Assembly: GCA_007922305.1 (NCBI GenBank)
Contig: ML677334.1
Span: forward strand, 24,411,074 to 24,475,073
From: Dermatemys mawii
Lineage: Eukaryota; Chordata; Testudines; Dermatemydidae
Reading direction: 5' to 3'
Length of the DNA: 64,000 bases
Shown: piece by piece, positions 1-11,270 of the stretch
Numbering within the stretch: the first letter of the stretch is position 1
Layout of the letters: every line of letters begins with the position of its first letter
The notes under the pieces: model-generated
The model's input: the letters and a program-made list of their open reading frames with translations, nothing else
What the model was told of the DNA's origin: nothing
The model's database searches: none
Made by a program: the position numbers and the translations under genes

Positions 1-1282
1 TGGCCCTAAAAGAACAAAACAAAAACAATTTTGCTAAATCCAATAAGAGGTAATTACAGCAAGTTTTGAAATGCACAGATCATATGAGTAACAGGCTTTC
101 AAATTAAGTCAAAAGACAGGAATAAAAAGTTTGAAATCATAAAGAACTTTGTTTTTTTTTTTACTCTGATACCTTATGTTGAATAGCTAGATCATTTTAT
201 TATTGCAAATACAGTGGCAGTAATCTTTTATTGCATGCAGTGTAGGCCTACAGCATTAAGTTGGTATAAAATTGCATATAGTTTAATATATCTGTACAAC
301 ACCTTTAAACAAGCTTCTCTAGGCAGGAAGGTTATCTGTCTTATAAATCTATTATTCCATTGTACATCTTGATAGCCTAGCATTGCTCCTAGCCATGTTT
401 AAGCATTAAATAGTGCATTATTATTTCACATAAATCAACCAGAGATGTGTGAATTCATAAATTTTGCATTTGCACAGACAGTATTTTAAACGTTTTATGG
501 CTTTGTGGGAACTCAGAGCAGGAGCCTGTACACAAATCAGCGCCCAGGAAACTTCAATAAAATTTAATATCACAAATTACTTCTTTTCAAAGTTACTGCA
601 TGCATATTTTAGAAGTATGTTAACAGGGTCTAAAAATAAAAACAAAACGTGCAACAGGGGCCTTGTCTTGCCTATTTTAGTCGGGGTCTGTATCATTACA
701 AAGAGCAGCTGAACAGTTTGTCCAATGCTGACACAGTTAATTACCTATGTCACTGTTTCCATCCCCATCTCTCTTCTTCTAATCTCATTTTTTTTTAAAC
801 TCTGGCTTTTTGTTTATTTTCACCTTTCATATGAATCCTCCCAGGGCATAATCATGTAATGTGTATGCTTAATTTTATACATATAAGTACTATGTCAGTG
901 TGGGCACAAATGTTTGTCTTTTATCAGTACTCTTTTCCTACGAGAACACCATATGTGTCCTTATGAAGATGATTTTCTTGTACCATGTGCTATACGTATT
1001 ATAAGTACGAACATGTGCTAATGCAATATTAATATTGTGCTGTTAAAATCACAAAACGTCAGGAAATGCAAAAAGAAATCTGATGGGTTATGTACATCTT
1101 ATTACATAAAAAATAGCTACACATTTAACAAGAAAAACAAGTATAGAAAAGACAAAGCAGGCAAACCACTATTGCTATCTGAAACCTAGCTTTCATATTT
1201 CTTGACTTCTTGGGCCAAAGTACCAACATGATTATATATATTATTTATATATTGATAACCTTTCATTGGTGCTCATCACCTG
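1..1282. other. AT-rich sequence, no gene recognised
   Basis: I see no coding signal, tandem array or recognisable repeat here. The only ORF above 80 codons (464-712) has no domain and an arbitrary composition. The stretch has T and A runs and could be intron, intergenic DNA or an untranslated tail; the sequence does not decide between these. Confidence 0.5.
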
Positions 1283-1440
1283 GTTATCTGAGCTGTCCAG
1301 GTAAAGCACTGGTGGGATAGAGCAGTATTATTATCCCCACTTAACAGATGAGGAACTGAGGCACACAGATATTAAAGGCTAGATGGAGCCATTCTGGTAC
1401 ATCCTCTAGTAATAGTTGCCCCACACACTAGGAGGCATTC
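1283..1440 (-). mobile_element. MIR-like SINE fragment
   Basis: The core around 1328-1375 reads TTATTATCCCCAC, then ACAGATGAGGAACTGAGGC, then ACACAGATATTAAAGG. This matches the highly recognisable antisense MIR/CORE-SINE body (cattattatccccattttacagatg type). MIR-type SINEs are old tRNA-derived retroposons mobilised by L2-type LINEs. Neither end is clear, so this is an internal fragment. The family name is from memory. Confidence 0.6.
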
Positions 1441-2925
1441 CAAGTGCCTATTACTATGAGCCTTTGTGAGGTAAAGCTTTCAATCTTCTGCATGTCAGGC
1501 CAGCACTGCTGGCCTGACAACAGGGTGATGGAAGAAGGGGAAACTGTTCTCTGCCTCTTTGGGGAGCCATGTACCTGCATGGAAGTAGGGATGGAGCAGT
1601 CCTTACGCTACCCAGATCTTGGGGAATGATGGTCTGCTTGATCCTTACAAGGAAAAGAAGGAAGTCTCCTTATGCCCTCCCTTTCCATGGTACACCTGTA
1701 TATAAGGATGTACCAGAAGTGGCTTGCTCACAGATTATGGAAGAGGTCTGTTGCAAAGCCAAGAATGGAATATAGCTCTCCTAAGACCTTGTTCTGTGTT
1801 TTAACCTTGGATCTGTCTACTTTTTCTCCCCTAAATACAATGGGTCCCATCCATCTCCCACTGAAGTGCATGGGAGTTTTGCTATGGACTTCAACGGGAG
1901 GAGGTCCAATATCATCCTCTGTATGTGTGTAAAACTTGCCTGTGTAATTACTTGACCATATATTTTTGAAGTATTACTTATTCATGTAAAAGAGAAGATC
2001 CTTTGCAAACTCTGAATTCCATGCAAAGTGATATAACCCATGTGAAAACAGCCTAAGTACTTGTAAATTCTACCATAGCATAACAAGTGTAAAAGTTCAT
2101 GCGTCAATCATTTTTGCTGTAGCAAAAAAGTGGTTAATTTTTCTTTTCCCTTACAAAGTTAGAACAGTGTTTTACTTCCTTTCTCATAAATCAAAAATGG
2201 CTGAAGGATTTTGGTCAAATCTTTTAGATACTCCAACTGCAAGCAAAGACCAAGCCTAGAAAATTATGCCCCAGAAGACAGCTGCTTTGGAAAGCGATAA
2301 GAAAGAGAAATTGTTCTGTAACCTTAATTACAGCAGATGTGACTGAGCATGTGGCAGAATACTTACCTCTTCTTAATTAATGCTCACAGGGTGTTATGTG
2401 TAAAATGTAAAGTTTGGGCTAAATTCTAAAACCTTTACTGTGGTCTAAATTCTGCTTTTAGTCACAGTAGGCAATTCCAACGTATTCAGTAGGTTTACTC
2501 CAGATTGACATGCGGGGTAATTGAGAGCAGGCTCTGGACCACTGACTTCAGAGGGAAATATGCCTGAGACAGGACTACATAAGGACTGTGGGATTTTTCC
2601 CTGAAAAATTAAGGGCTAGAATATGCCTGCCCCTTTATAAATTCCCAAGGGAAAGGGCATAAGGAGCCTTCTCCTATGCAGAAGCAGGTAAAATTGCAGT
2701 TGCTGTACTCCCCTGAGCACAAGAACTACTCCCTCTTGGTTTCTTTTAGAGAGCCAGTCACTTCCAATCAGGAAGGGAGCTGCTGGGAGGAAGTGGAGCC
2801 ATACGCATTCCCTTCTGCTTTTACACACACCAGTCAGCAAAGTTGGTTTGATGCACAATGTTGAGCATAGTCACCTCTCCTAAGGAGTGGCACAGCAGCA
2901 GCGCTTTCCGTGCATACCTGGGATT
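1441..2925. other. Mostly unique sequence with palindrome remnants
   Basis: No gene is supported; ORFs of 60-86 codons overlap in several frames and have no domain. Within it, 1838-1915 (CCCACTGAAGTGCATGGGAG, then TGGACTTCAACGGGAGG) is a decayed member of the short palindromes with a TTGAAGTCAATGG-like core found throughout the window. A weaker relic lies near 2440-2560. Confidence 0.45.
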
Positions 2926-3344
2926 AGAGCTGGCTGGAAATTGGAATTTCCCATTAAACAGGAATTCCAGATTTCAAAAAAACACTTTGTTCCAAATCAG
3001 AATGAAAATTTGAAATACTTTAAAACTTGATTTAGGACTATAGAAACATTTAATTTGATACTGTCAGAAGGTTTTGTTTCAGTTCATTTAGTTTAGACTT
3101 TTATATTACATTAATATAATGGTTTTCGAATAGATATTCTCTACGTAACTCTAAATATAATAAATATTAAATTGATGTTATAATATCAAAGTCAGAATGA
3201 ATTGACAGGATAAAGTCAAAGTGAAATGTTTTGACATCTTCCTGTTAAAAAATTTCAGTTGACACTTGGAGTGAAACATTTTGATTTTTAGTGCATTGCC
3301 TTTTTGACATAACACTATTCAATCAAAATATTTTTGACCAGCTC
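2926..3344. mobile_element. GAGCTGG-family AT-rich inverted-repeat element
   Basis: The left end reads TAGAGCTGGCTGGAAATTGG. The right end reads TTTTTGACCAGCTC, whose reverse complement GAGCTGGTCAAAAA matches the left end. The interior is AT-rich and non-coding with many AAATTTT-type words. Several copies in this window share this architecture, so it is a non-autonomous DNA transposon family (MITE). A TA lies next to the left end, which suggests a TA or TTA target preference. The superfamily is not determined. Confidence 0.6.
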
Positions 3345-3980
3345 TGCCTGGGACCTCTAGGAGGGATTATGCCATTTGAAATCACAATTGCTCTGCAGGA
3401 GATCCCCATGGGTGATGCAGCTCTGTATCGTCTCTCAAGAGAGCCAGTGCCTATCAGGTATAATAATCAATAATCTGGCCCTAATTATTTTTCTTATTGT
3501 ATTCAGATCACATCAAACCTAAAGTCCATAACTAAACTTTGAGTCCTTCTTTTCTGGTCGTTCATTCCATAGTCTAGGGAAATACTCCTTCCAATTTCTG
3601 CAGTTGTTTTGCCACAGAAATACACACAGCCTGTTTAATTCAGTGAAAAACAGACGTCTAGTATGAAAGGAGGGTTCCATTTTCAAATTTCAGTTTGGTG
3701 TCAATTGTGAAAATTACCTTCCTGGAGAAAGATCAGCTGTGGATACATTAACTAGTACATGATATAGCGCTAACTTGAAAACCAGCATATTTATGACCTC
3801 TAGCAAGTGAACTGGACGTTTAAATTACTGTGAAAATATAACTCATTTCCCACCTTAGCATAGTGATAGGGTGGTGGAGAGGAAGACCAAACGTTGTCAT
3901 ATTGCTTGACTGCATATGAATTTAACTGCTCCGGAAACAGTTTTACTGGTGTTTGGTTTTTTTTGGGTTTGTTTTTTTTT
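3345..3980. other. Unique sequence
   Basis: No repeat, RNA gene or coding signal is recognised. The 60-codon ORF starting at 3291 begins inside the preceding element and is not credible as an exon. Confidence 0.4.
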
Positions 3981-4016
3981 GGGGGGGGGGGGGGGGGGTT
4001 GGGGTTGGGGTTGGTT
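3972..4016 (+). repeat. Poly-T/poly-G tract with TTGGGG repeats
   Basis: A T9 run (3972-3980) is followed by 18 consecutive G (3981-3998), then TTGGGGTTGGGGTTGG. Four or more G-runs separated by two-base loops satisfy the usual G-quadruplex pattern. The minus-strand ORF through it (Pro/Thr-rich) is only the translation of this tract. Length may be an assembly estimate, since homopolymers of this size are poorly sequenced. Confidence 0.85.
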
Positions 4017-4384
4017 TGTAAAAGATATTAGACAAAATGGCAAAGGTCTCTCCGTTTATTAAGAGCATGATTCTGACCGTTTTTTTGTTGGGCAAATGGG
4101 AACAGAATCCAGGACTGAGTCCCAAATGAATTTTGATAGAAATATGCTTCCATCCCAACTGTCATCTCTTGAAGACCTGTTGCAAAGCTTACTGAAAGTC
4201 AGTGGAAAGAATCCTATTGTTTTAATGGGCCTAGCTTTGGTCCTTGGTGAAAGTCTATTCAGTCAGTGAATCTGCTTCCTTCAACACTACTCCAGAGCAT
4301 GTCTAGATGCTGTGTGAATTGTGCAATCTCCCATGGCATCTCCTTGCCCATAGTGCCCCCCCCAGATGGCCAAACAACTGAGAG

Positions 4385-4668
4385 TAGGACTGGTTGAAAT
4401 TTTTCCACTGAAGCTGTTTTTGATGGAAAATTGGGGTTTCAACTAAACTCAATATTTTGTGACCAGCATCTGTTAACCGGGGAAGATTTTGATTTTGTTG
4501 GTGAAAAACTGAATTCCTGTAAACTGAAATATTTTAGTTTTCAGTGGAAATTTTTCAGTATTTATATTATGGATGAAAAATCAGAATTTTCTATATGTTT
4601 TTGTTTAAATTTAATTTTCCCTCCCCCCACTTTCTGTAGGAGGAAGATACTTTTTACAACCAGTTCTA
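4385..4668. mobile_element. GAGCTGG-family element, complete ends
   Basis: The left end TAGGACTGGTTGAAATTTTT and the reverse complement of the right end, TAGAACTGGTTGTAAAAAG, match at most of the first 15 positions. Both ends are flanked by or begin with TA. The interior (about 280 bp) is AT-rich with repeated TGGAAAATT-like words and no coding content. It is a short non-autonomous DNA transposon of the same family as 2926, 7294 and 58204. Confidence 0.65.
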
Positions 4669-4900
4669 GCAGAGAGTAGAAAACAAGAAGTAAATGGAAA
4701 GGGCAGAAGTGGCAAGAACCTCATGCAATTCATGAGCCTTATTGAGGGGTCTTGAAAACATGTGGGTGGATAGACATTTAAAGCCTCTTTGTGGGGAAAC
4801 CTGCCACCTCTCCTCCAAGAAATATTCTCACTTCCTCTAAAAACACAGATGATTGGCATTACTGTTCCAGGGCCAAGCTCTCTGTTCTCCTGTGCACTGT

Positions 4901-5430
4901 GTAATCATCATAGGCGCCAACTTTGCCCAGCACCAGTGGGCACTCAGGCCCTTCTGCCCCCCACCACAACTCCACCCCTTCCCCACTCCCATTCCAACCC
5001 CTTCCCCAGGTGTGTTTCCCCTTCTCCCTTTCGCGCAGTGAGCACTGGGTGGTGGAGGAGGCAGAGCGGAGGTGAACTAGTGGGGGCACGGGGAGCTCAG
5101 CAGGCCCTGCAGGTGGGGGGAGAAAGAAGGGGGGGCAGAGGAATCACGCCCCACCACCCCAGCTCACCTCTGCTCCACCTCTGCCTCTTCCCCCGAGTGT
5201 GCCGCCGCTCCGCTTCTCCCCCCTCCCTCAGCCTTGTCACGCGAAACAGCTGTTTCATGCGGCAAGCCTGGGAGGGGAATGTGGTGTGCACAGGGGAGGA
5301 GGCAGAGGCAGAGCGGAGGTGGGCTGGAGCAGGGCCAGGAGCTGCTGGTGGGTGCAGAACACCCACCAATTTTTCCCCATGGATGCTCCAGCCCCGGAGC
5401 ACCCACGGAGTCAGCGCCTATGGTAATCAT
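4901..5430. mobile_element. Inverted-repeat DNA transposon (MITE) with 8-bp target duplication
   Basis: The element proper is 4909-5422 (514 bp). It starts CATAGGCGCCAACTTTG and ends GAGTCAGCGCCTATG, so the termini are inverted copies (CATAGGCGC). It is flanked on both sides by the identical octamer GTAATCAT (4901-4908 and 5423-5430). An 8-bp duplication is characteristic of hAT, P and related superfamilies. The interior is GC-rich with inverted arms (AGGCAGAGCGGAGGTG appears in both halves, once inverted). It explains the overlapping long ORFs here, including one of 224 codons, which have no recognisable domain. The autonomous partner is unknown. Confidence 0.85.
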
Positions 5431-5490
5431 ATACATCAGGGCAAAATGGATAAAAAGCCATAAACCCCTGATTCTCTATTTTGTTGCACT

Positions 5491-5546
5491 CATTTTACAT
5501 CAGTGTATCTCTGTTGAAATCAATGGAGCTACACTGGTGTAAAATG
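5491..5546. repeat. Short palindrome, TTTACATCAGTGTA type
   Basis: CATTTTACATCAGTGTA at the left and TACACTGGTGTAAAATG at the right are inverted copies with one mismatch, around a core TTGAAATCAATGGAG. It is a short hairpin-forming repeat of the type common in turtle DNA (from memory), probably a fossil MITE. Confidence 0.7.
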
Positions 5547-7293
5547 TGCGCAATGGAGTGTGAACTCACACTCTGCCATTCTCATTTGTTAGCATTTTCT
5601 GCTTACTTTGCACTGTTGTGAAAGATTACACAAGGTGCACTACTACTATGAAGCAGGTCCCCTGCCTGTTCCTGAAGTGAAGCATACTTTCTGACACTCT
5701 CTTGATTACCGGGCAAAGACCAACAAACAAGTTCAAGACTAAGATTAACAATATCAGGAGATCATTGTCTAAAGATTAATCTTTCCAAAATGATGAGAAA
5801 GGGATAGACATAGTTAGCTTTTAGCAGCCTACAGCTACAATGAGTAATAATAAACATTCCCATGGCAGGGCTGGCTTTGGAATACTAACATAAACATATC
5901 TAGTTATCATAAATAAACACTAATGGTGGTTTGTCTCATTGTTTTTTTGGCTACTGATGAGTGCTGAAAATGGTGTGGGTTTTTTTTGTTCCTGAAAAAA
6001 CAATTGTGTGCTTTCTTTTTATGCCTGACTATTTAACATTCATTTGTTTGGGTCTATTCTCCCTTTGATGGTATTGCCACTGTCCTCTTTTCTCTTTTGA
6101 AAATTTCTGTATTCTTGCCTGGATTGAAAAAAAAAAAAAAGATTCATTGTAGAAATTACATTTTCCCAGTTAACCCAGAAGTCATTGTCTTCCCTTACCT
6201 CTTGTATAACTAAGACTTAGTGTTATGTGTATTTTTTTTGTGTGTGTATGCCATATATTTAGCAATATATATATTTATACCACACAAGTGGCCCATGTTA
6301 CCATTACATAAATCCTTTTATTTTTCAAAGGCTATATCTCAATGATTGATGGCATAGAAGTGGTATGTGTAAACAACAATGTATAAATATTCTTTCTTTC
6401 TGTCAGCTCTATTTATACAGTTCTTTTCTATGTCACAAACTTTGAGTTGAAAGGAAACTGGAGATTGTGCTGAGAAGCTGAGACCAGAATGAAAATTCTA
6501 AACAATTTTAAATGCATTTATCCAAAATGTGTAAGTGGTTTTTTTTTCTGTTTTTTCAAAATCACTTATGGAAACATCTTAGTTTGAAATCTGATTCTGC
6601 TGCTTATTTAATAATCAGAGAGGGCCACATTCCTTAGTCATATCGAGCAATATCTTACTACGTGAGTAGTTCCACTAACTTCGATGGAACTCTTTGCATA
6701 GTAACAGTCTACATCATATGATTTATAGAAGGAAGCAACACAACTATTCATAGTTGGTCCCTTATAAAGTGCACTATACATTATAGTTCTGTTAACAGTG
6801 GTTATGTTGGTCCCTTGTATAATGAATTAATTTTACAAGAAATAAATTAAAATTATTAAAAATCTAGAGCTTGATTCTGCTATCAATGATATCAGTGGAC
6901 ATTTTACTTCAGTGGGATCAGGCTCCTACCCTCGTATTAATAATACATGTACCCTGCACCAATTAGCCTAGAAACTGGGGGCTTGATCAAGCCACGTGTT
7001 GCATGTCTCGTAAAGTTTGAGTGACCTCAACTCTGATTGATCAAAGTCAAGGGAGCTCAAGCCTTGTGATAGACAAGACAAAGATGTGACAAGGGAGAGC
7101 GATTCAGATATGGGGGAATGTGGAGAGATTAATTATTAAAGGCATTTATATGGTCTCCGTTGCCTTAGTATCAGATACTTTGTATGATTCAGATTGCAAC
7201 CAACAATGCCTAACTACAGGAAGTACTACCAATGAGGAGAAAAAAAGCATGAAAGCTTCAATAGCAGCCACAAAGGGGCAATGTTGCAGACAA
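5547..7293. other. Unique AT-rich sequence
   Basis: No gene is supported. It contains A15-like and T8-10 homopolymers (near 6127, 6230, 6540), a short TG/TA-rich patch (6238-6290), and a decayed palindrome near 6868-6935 (CTTGATTCTGCT, then TTCAGTGGGATCAGGCTCC). ORF 7120-7320 has no domain. Confidence 0.45.
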
Positions 7294-7660
7294 GAGTTGG
7301 GTGAAATTTTTCAATCCTAACATATTTTTTTTTTGTGGTTAAAAAAATCAGGTTTGGTGAAACCAGAACATTTAATAAATTCACGCTGATTTTGCCAAAT
7401 TATTTTGGTAAAAACAAAACTTACTTAAAACTTTTTGAAAGGAAACTCTTCATTTAGATATTTTTAAAATATTTCTGGGTTTTGGTTAAAAATGACTTCA
7501 TACTAATTTTTTTATTATATTAAAATATCAAAAATATGAAACATTTTAAATAAAAATGAAATGTTTCAATGTGGATCAAATAAAACTTTTTGTTTGACCC
7601 AAAACGATTTTTTTTTTACTCTTTGGAATTACCAGTCAACTGAAAAAATTCACACATCTC
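7294..7660. mobile_element. GAGCTGG-family element, complete ends
   Basis: The left end GAGTTGGGTGAAATTTTTCA and the reverse complement of the right end GAGATGTGTGAATTTTTTCA match at 16 of 20 positions. The interior is AT-rich and non-coding, with poly-T and AAATATTT words. It is the third near-complete copy in the first 8 kb of the window. Confidence 0.7.
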
Positions 7661-9697
7661 TACTGCAGATGTATAGCCTGCCTATCAGATGGGGGTGAAG
7701 TCCATTTTCCTCTTAGAACCTCCTGTAAAGCCTAATTACTCTAGTTTTGGACAAGAAGGCATGAATTTCATAATTAAAGCATGAACAGGTATAGCACACT
7801 GAATATATAGACAATGACCGTGTCATAGGACGTTCATGTGTCTGATAGGAAGAAAAATAAAAGTTATACATAGTTTTAATTTCTGAGTATTTATCTTCCA
7901 TTGAAAATTGTGTAAACATTTTAAGATGTAATCAGCAAGGTGCTTTCCAATAGTGGCTGTGATTTTGATTTGAGGATTTGCTTACTGGTGCCATTGAAAA
8001 CAATATGGAGATTTGCTTGAATAAAGGCTGAGTAAGAACAGACTTCAGGGATTGGCCTCCAATTAGTGTAGATTGTTTTAAAAGTGAAATGCATATTTCA
8101 CTCTTGTTGCCATTTAATGAAGAGGAGTTTGTGTGGCTTAAAAGTGCTGTATCTCTCCTGTCTTGTAGGAAGCTACAAGTTGTTTTCAAAACCCAACAGG
8201 AGGAAATGCTACCTGGAATCAAAAAAATGGAAAACAATGTCCAAATCGGTCAAAGCCAACATAAGGAGCTTGATTCATCACCGTGATCCGTTAGGTTCAC
8301 ACCTGTGTAGGTCCAATTATTTTGACGGATTTGCACCATTCTGAAACTGGAGTAATGCACTATTAAAACAAGCCCATTATTTAACAATCATTTCTAATGA
8401 AAAAAGATCTTCAGCAGAGCTATGCAAACTCAAATGTTTTGCTTTTCAGGGATTGATATGGATGCCTTCTGCTTTCAATCAATGTGCGTTTGCAACTCCT
8501 GAATGCTTCTATGAGTTTCACATTCAAATGAGCCCATAAATCTCAAAGTGAAATTTTAAAACTGCTGAGTTTCACCTGGCTTCATGTCAATATAACAGTT
8601 TTCATCTCATTTTTATGCCAAACCAATAACTGGCCAGACTGGCTCAGACAAAGAACTAGGTTCATTGAAAGATGCATTAACCTTTTCACAACAATCCAGT
8701 CAGAGTTTTGAGCTGGGAATCGCTCCTTAAATTAGAACTGCTTTGGATGACTTTACCACCAAATGTATGCGCCATTTTTTCAATATTAAAGAGCCCACTG
8801 CCTGATTGATTGTATATAACTTTTCAAAGTTAGTTAAGCAATTATATTTTCAAAATATATCTTCCTATTCTTATAAATTAATTGTATATATTGTTATGGA
8901 TCATGACTCTCTCATTCTTGAAATTACAACTCATTTATTTGAAGGAATACTTGTCAAAAGAAAGCTGTAAGTACTGATTTAAGAAAGCAGCATTAAATAA
9001 TTGAAATGACTGTGATAAAATTGCCTTAGTTTAAACAGACCAATTTTATCAGTCTATTTAATGAATTGTGCTTTTATAGGGTGAGATAAATCTCTAAAAT
9101 GAATTCAAGTGGTTGCACTGGAAATACACCTCTTGGTGTGACTTTTTTCAAAGAATTTTTTTTGCCATATGCTGGTATGTTTCGTTCAGAAACACTCCAC
9201 CTGTGGTCAGCAATACTCTCGGGTTCAGACTAGAATACTGTAAATACGTGCATACATATATCACACAATACATCTCAAAATGTATCTTAAAAGAATTGGA
9301 GAAACACAAACGCCAGATATTTTCTTTTGTTTTCCTCTATAATGCTAGTTAAGGAGGACTTTTTCTCTGTCTTTAATAGACACGGTATACCTAATGCATA
9401 GTCACAATATTGATCATCATTTGAAATAAGAGAATCTTGGAACATTTTGGGCCCTGTTGATTGTGCTTCTGTGTAGTGTTAAAACATTGTTTATGGGTGA
9501 AATGAGTGATTAAAAATATGTACCGGTTCTGTTCTCATTAGAATGATCTATGAAAGGAAGTTTTAGATCATACACTCTTCTCTTGGCTAGTGCATTCATC
9601 CTAAAATCAGCAGGAATATTTTCTTTTAATACCCAAGAATGGGGATAAATCTAAGTACTGCACTAATTTAAGGACAAATCTTACTCCGAGTTAAGAG
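7661..9697. other. Unique AT-rich sequence
   Basis: No repeat or gene is recognised. Opposing ORFs of 65-101 codons near 7930-8340 show no domain and no splice-site pattern that I can defend. This is one of the longer repeat-poor parts of the window. Confidence 0.4.
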
Positions 9698-9819
9698 CTG
9701 GATTCTGATGCCCTTCCTCATATTGAGTAACACCTTATTTTATATGTGGTCTGATTTGATTTCAATAGGACTTCTAGTAAGGCACTCAGTGTGAGTAAGA
9801 GTATCACAATCAAGCCCTA
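9698..9819. repeat. Palindromic repeat with GATTTCAATAGGACT core
   Basis: The left arm (GGATTCTGATGCCC, then TCATATTGAGTAACACCTTA) is the inverted counterpart of the right arm (TAGTAAGGCACTCAGTGTGAG, then AGTATCACAATCAAGCCC). The centre TTGATTTCAATAGGACT belongs to the TTGAAGTCAATGG-like core shared by other palindromes here. It is likely a fossil MITE. Confidence 0.65.
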
Positions 9820-9924
9820 AGTCAATAGCAACATGCTTGTTGAGTTCGTTGGGCAACAGTTTGTGTCCTTACCTGCCATGCAATCCTGTTGAAATCACGG
9901 GGCCTGAGTCACCAATATCTTTCA

Positions 9925-10035
9925 CCTTTTGTAGTTATTTACACCAGTTTACAATGGATATAAAATGCTACCATGTTGATTTTGGAACATTTTACACCCA
10001 CTATGTCCTCATTTTCCACTGGTATAAGTGACTAC
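9925..10035. repeat. Degenerate palindrome, TTTACACCAG type
   Basis: GTTATTTACACCAGTTTAC at the left and TCCACTGGTATAAGTGAC at the right form partial inverted arms. It resembles the palindrome at 5491. It is too decayed to fix boundaries. Confidence 0.45.
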
Positions 10036-10317
10036 ATTAGGTACAGAACAATCAATAGGATTGTAGTAAATGAGGGCATTAGTTGGCTCAAAATTTTTAT
10101 TATGATTGGCTTCACATAAAGGCTATAGTCTACCCTTAGTTAAATCCATGCTTTGCTCACAGCTATGCCTGTGCAACCAAACTCACGCAAGTAATTCTGC
10201 TGAAGAGGTTCCTGGCTCAGGGAGCTACCGAGGAGCAGGGTGGGCAAGCTGGCAGATTTCTGATGATAACCTGCCTGGGGTTCTTCAGTAGTTTGTCACA
10301 ATCTAAACCTTTCCTAC

Positions 10318-10390
10318 AAAACAGCTTGATTTCAATGAATTGGAAAATTCAGATGAAAAAATATTTTGTCTGACTTTTTCCAACCATCTC
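10318..10390. mobile_element. GAGCTGG-family end fragment
   Basis: The right end TTTTTCCAACCATCTC reads GAGATGGTTGGAAAAA on the other strand, matching the family terminus. About 70 bp of AT-rich interior precede it. The other end is missing. Confidence 0.5.
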
Positions 10391-10669
10391 TGCTCAGCAG
10401 TTTTTTATAGGGCTTTTATTGTATGGAAAATGAGGCAGAAAAATGGAGGAGAAAGGAGATATGAAAAATGAGGGAGCCATTGGAAGTAGAAGAGAGAGAA
10501 ATAAGAATATTTTATAAATAGCGAACAGTGATTAGACGAAAAGGGCTTTATTACCCTTTTCCCCTCCTCGCTATTTCTTATCTTTCTACTATAAAGTTTT
10601 AAATAGTGGAAGGATATATTAAATATCAGGGGAAATTATTTAAAAAAATAATTTAAATGTAGACAGCCA

Positions 10670-10807
10670 TAGTATTATAGCATTACAACACCCAAGGGCC
10701 TTTTTTACTGGTCCATTAATACTTGCCTCGAGTGGTTGAACACACCTGAGGCAAGATTTAATGAACCAGTAAAACATGCCCATAAGTATCCTAAAGCTAT
10801 ATTACTA
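10670..10807. repeat. 138-bp long hairpin
   Basis: Two arms of about 60 nt face each other across an 18-nt loop (GAGTGGTTGAACACACCT region, 10730-10747). The inner arms are strongest: TTTTACTGGTCCATTAATAC pairs with the strand containing TTTAATGAACCAGTAAAA, and CTTGCCTC with GAGGCAAG. The outer arms TAGTATTATAGC and GCTATATTACTA also pair. It is probably a palindromic MITE; transcription would give a long imperfect stem. No coding content. Confidence 0.8.
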
Positions 10808-11043
10808 TTTCTATTACATAAATGTACTGTTTGCACACTTCACACATTTTTTAAAATAATTTTCAATTAACTAAAAATACTTTGACAATTCTTATCCCAA
10901 TTCTTATCAACAGACAACTATTCTAGAGTTATTAAACTGATTACCTAGGATATTCTCAGTTGACTGATGGAGTCCATTGAACTTAGAACTCTTGAAACTG
11001 TCCACACCTTGATTCCTTTACATCCTGTTATGGACTGAGACTG

Positions 11044-11270
11044 AGGCCTGGGCTACACTGTGGGGATATGGGGGAGTCAAGCTAAGATACGCAACTTCAG
11101 CTACGCAAATAGAATAGCTGAAGCTGGCGTATCTTAGGGTCACTTACCTGGCCGTCCACATGGCGGTGAGTCAGCCGCTGCCACTCCCCTGTCGACTCTG
11201 CCTCTTGCAGAGGTGGAGTTCCGGGGTCGACGGGGAGCATGCTCGGGGAGCTGCAGGGGTGGTGCCTGTG
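11044..11270. mobile_element. MITE, left half, AGGCCTGGGCTACAC end
   Basis: It begins AGGCCTGGGCTACACTG. It contains an internal palindrome: AAGATACGCAACTTCAGCTA, then TAGCTGAAGCTGGCGTATCTT. It ends in a GC-rich segment with paired GTCGAC-containing arms (near 11191 and 11225). This is the left part of a known turtle-type inverted-repeat element (from memory). The right terminus is not found; a GC-rich repeat follows directly. Confidence 0.6.

Noticed and set aside
3981..4016. Interstitial telomere repeat
   Set aside because: The unit is TTGGGG with only two or three copies beside a G homopolymer, not vertebrate TTAGGG.
4789..5463. 224-codon plus-strand ORF
   Set aside because: It spans the GC-rich transposon 4909-5422, including both target duplications; the peptide has no domain and four other frames are also open.
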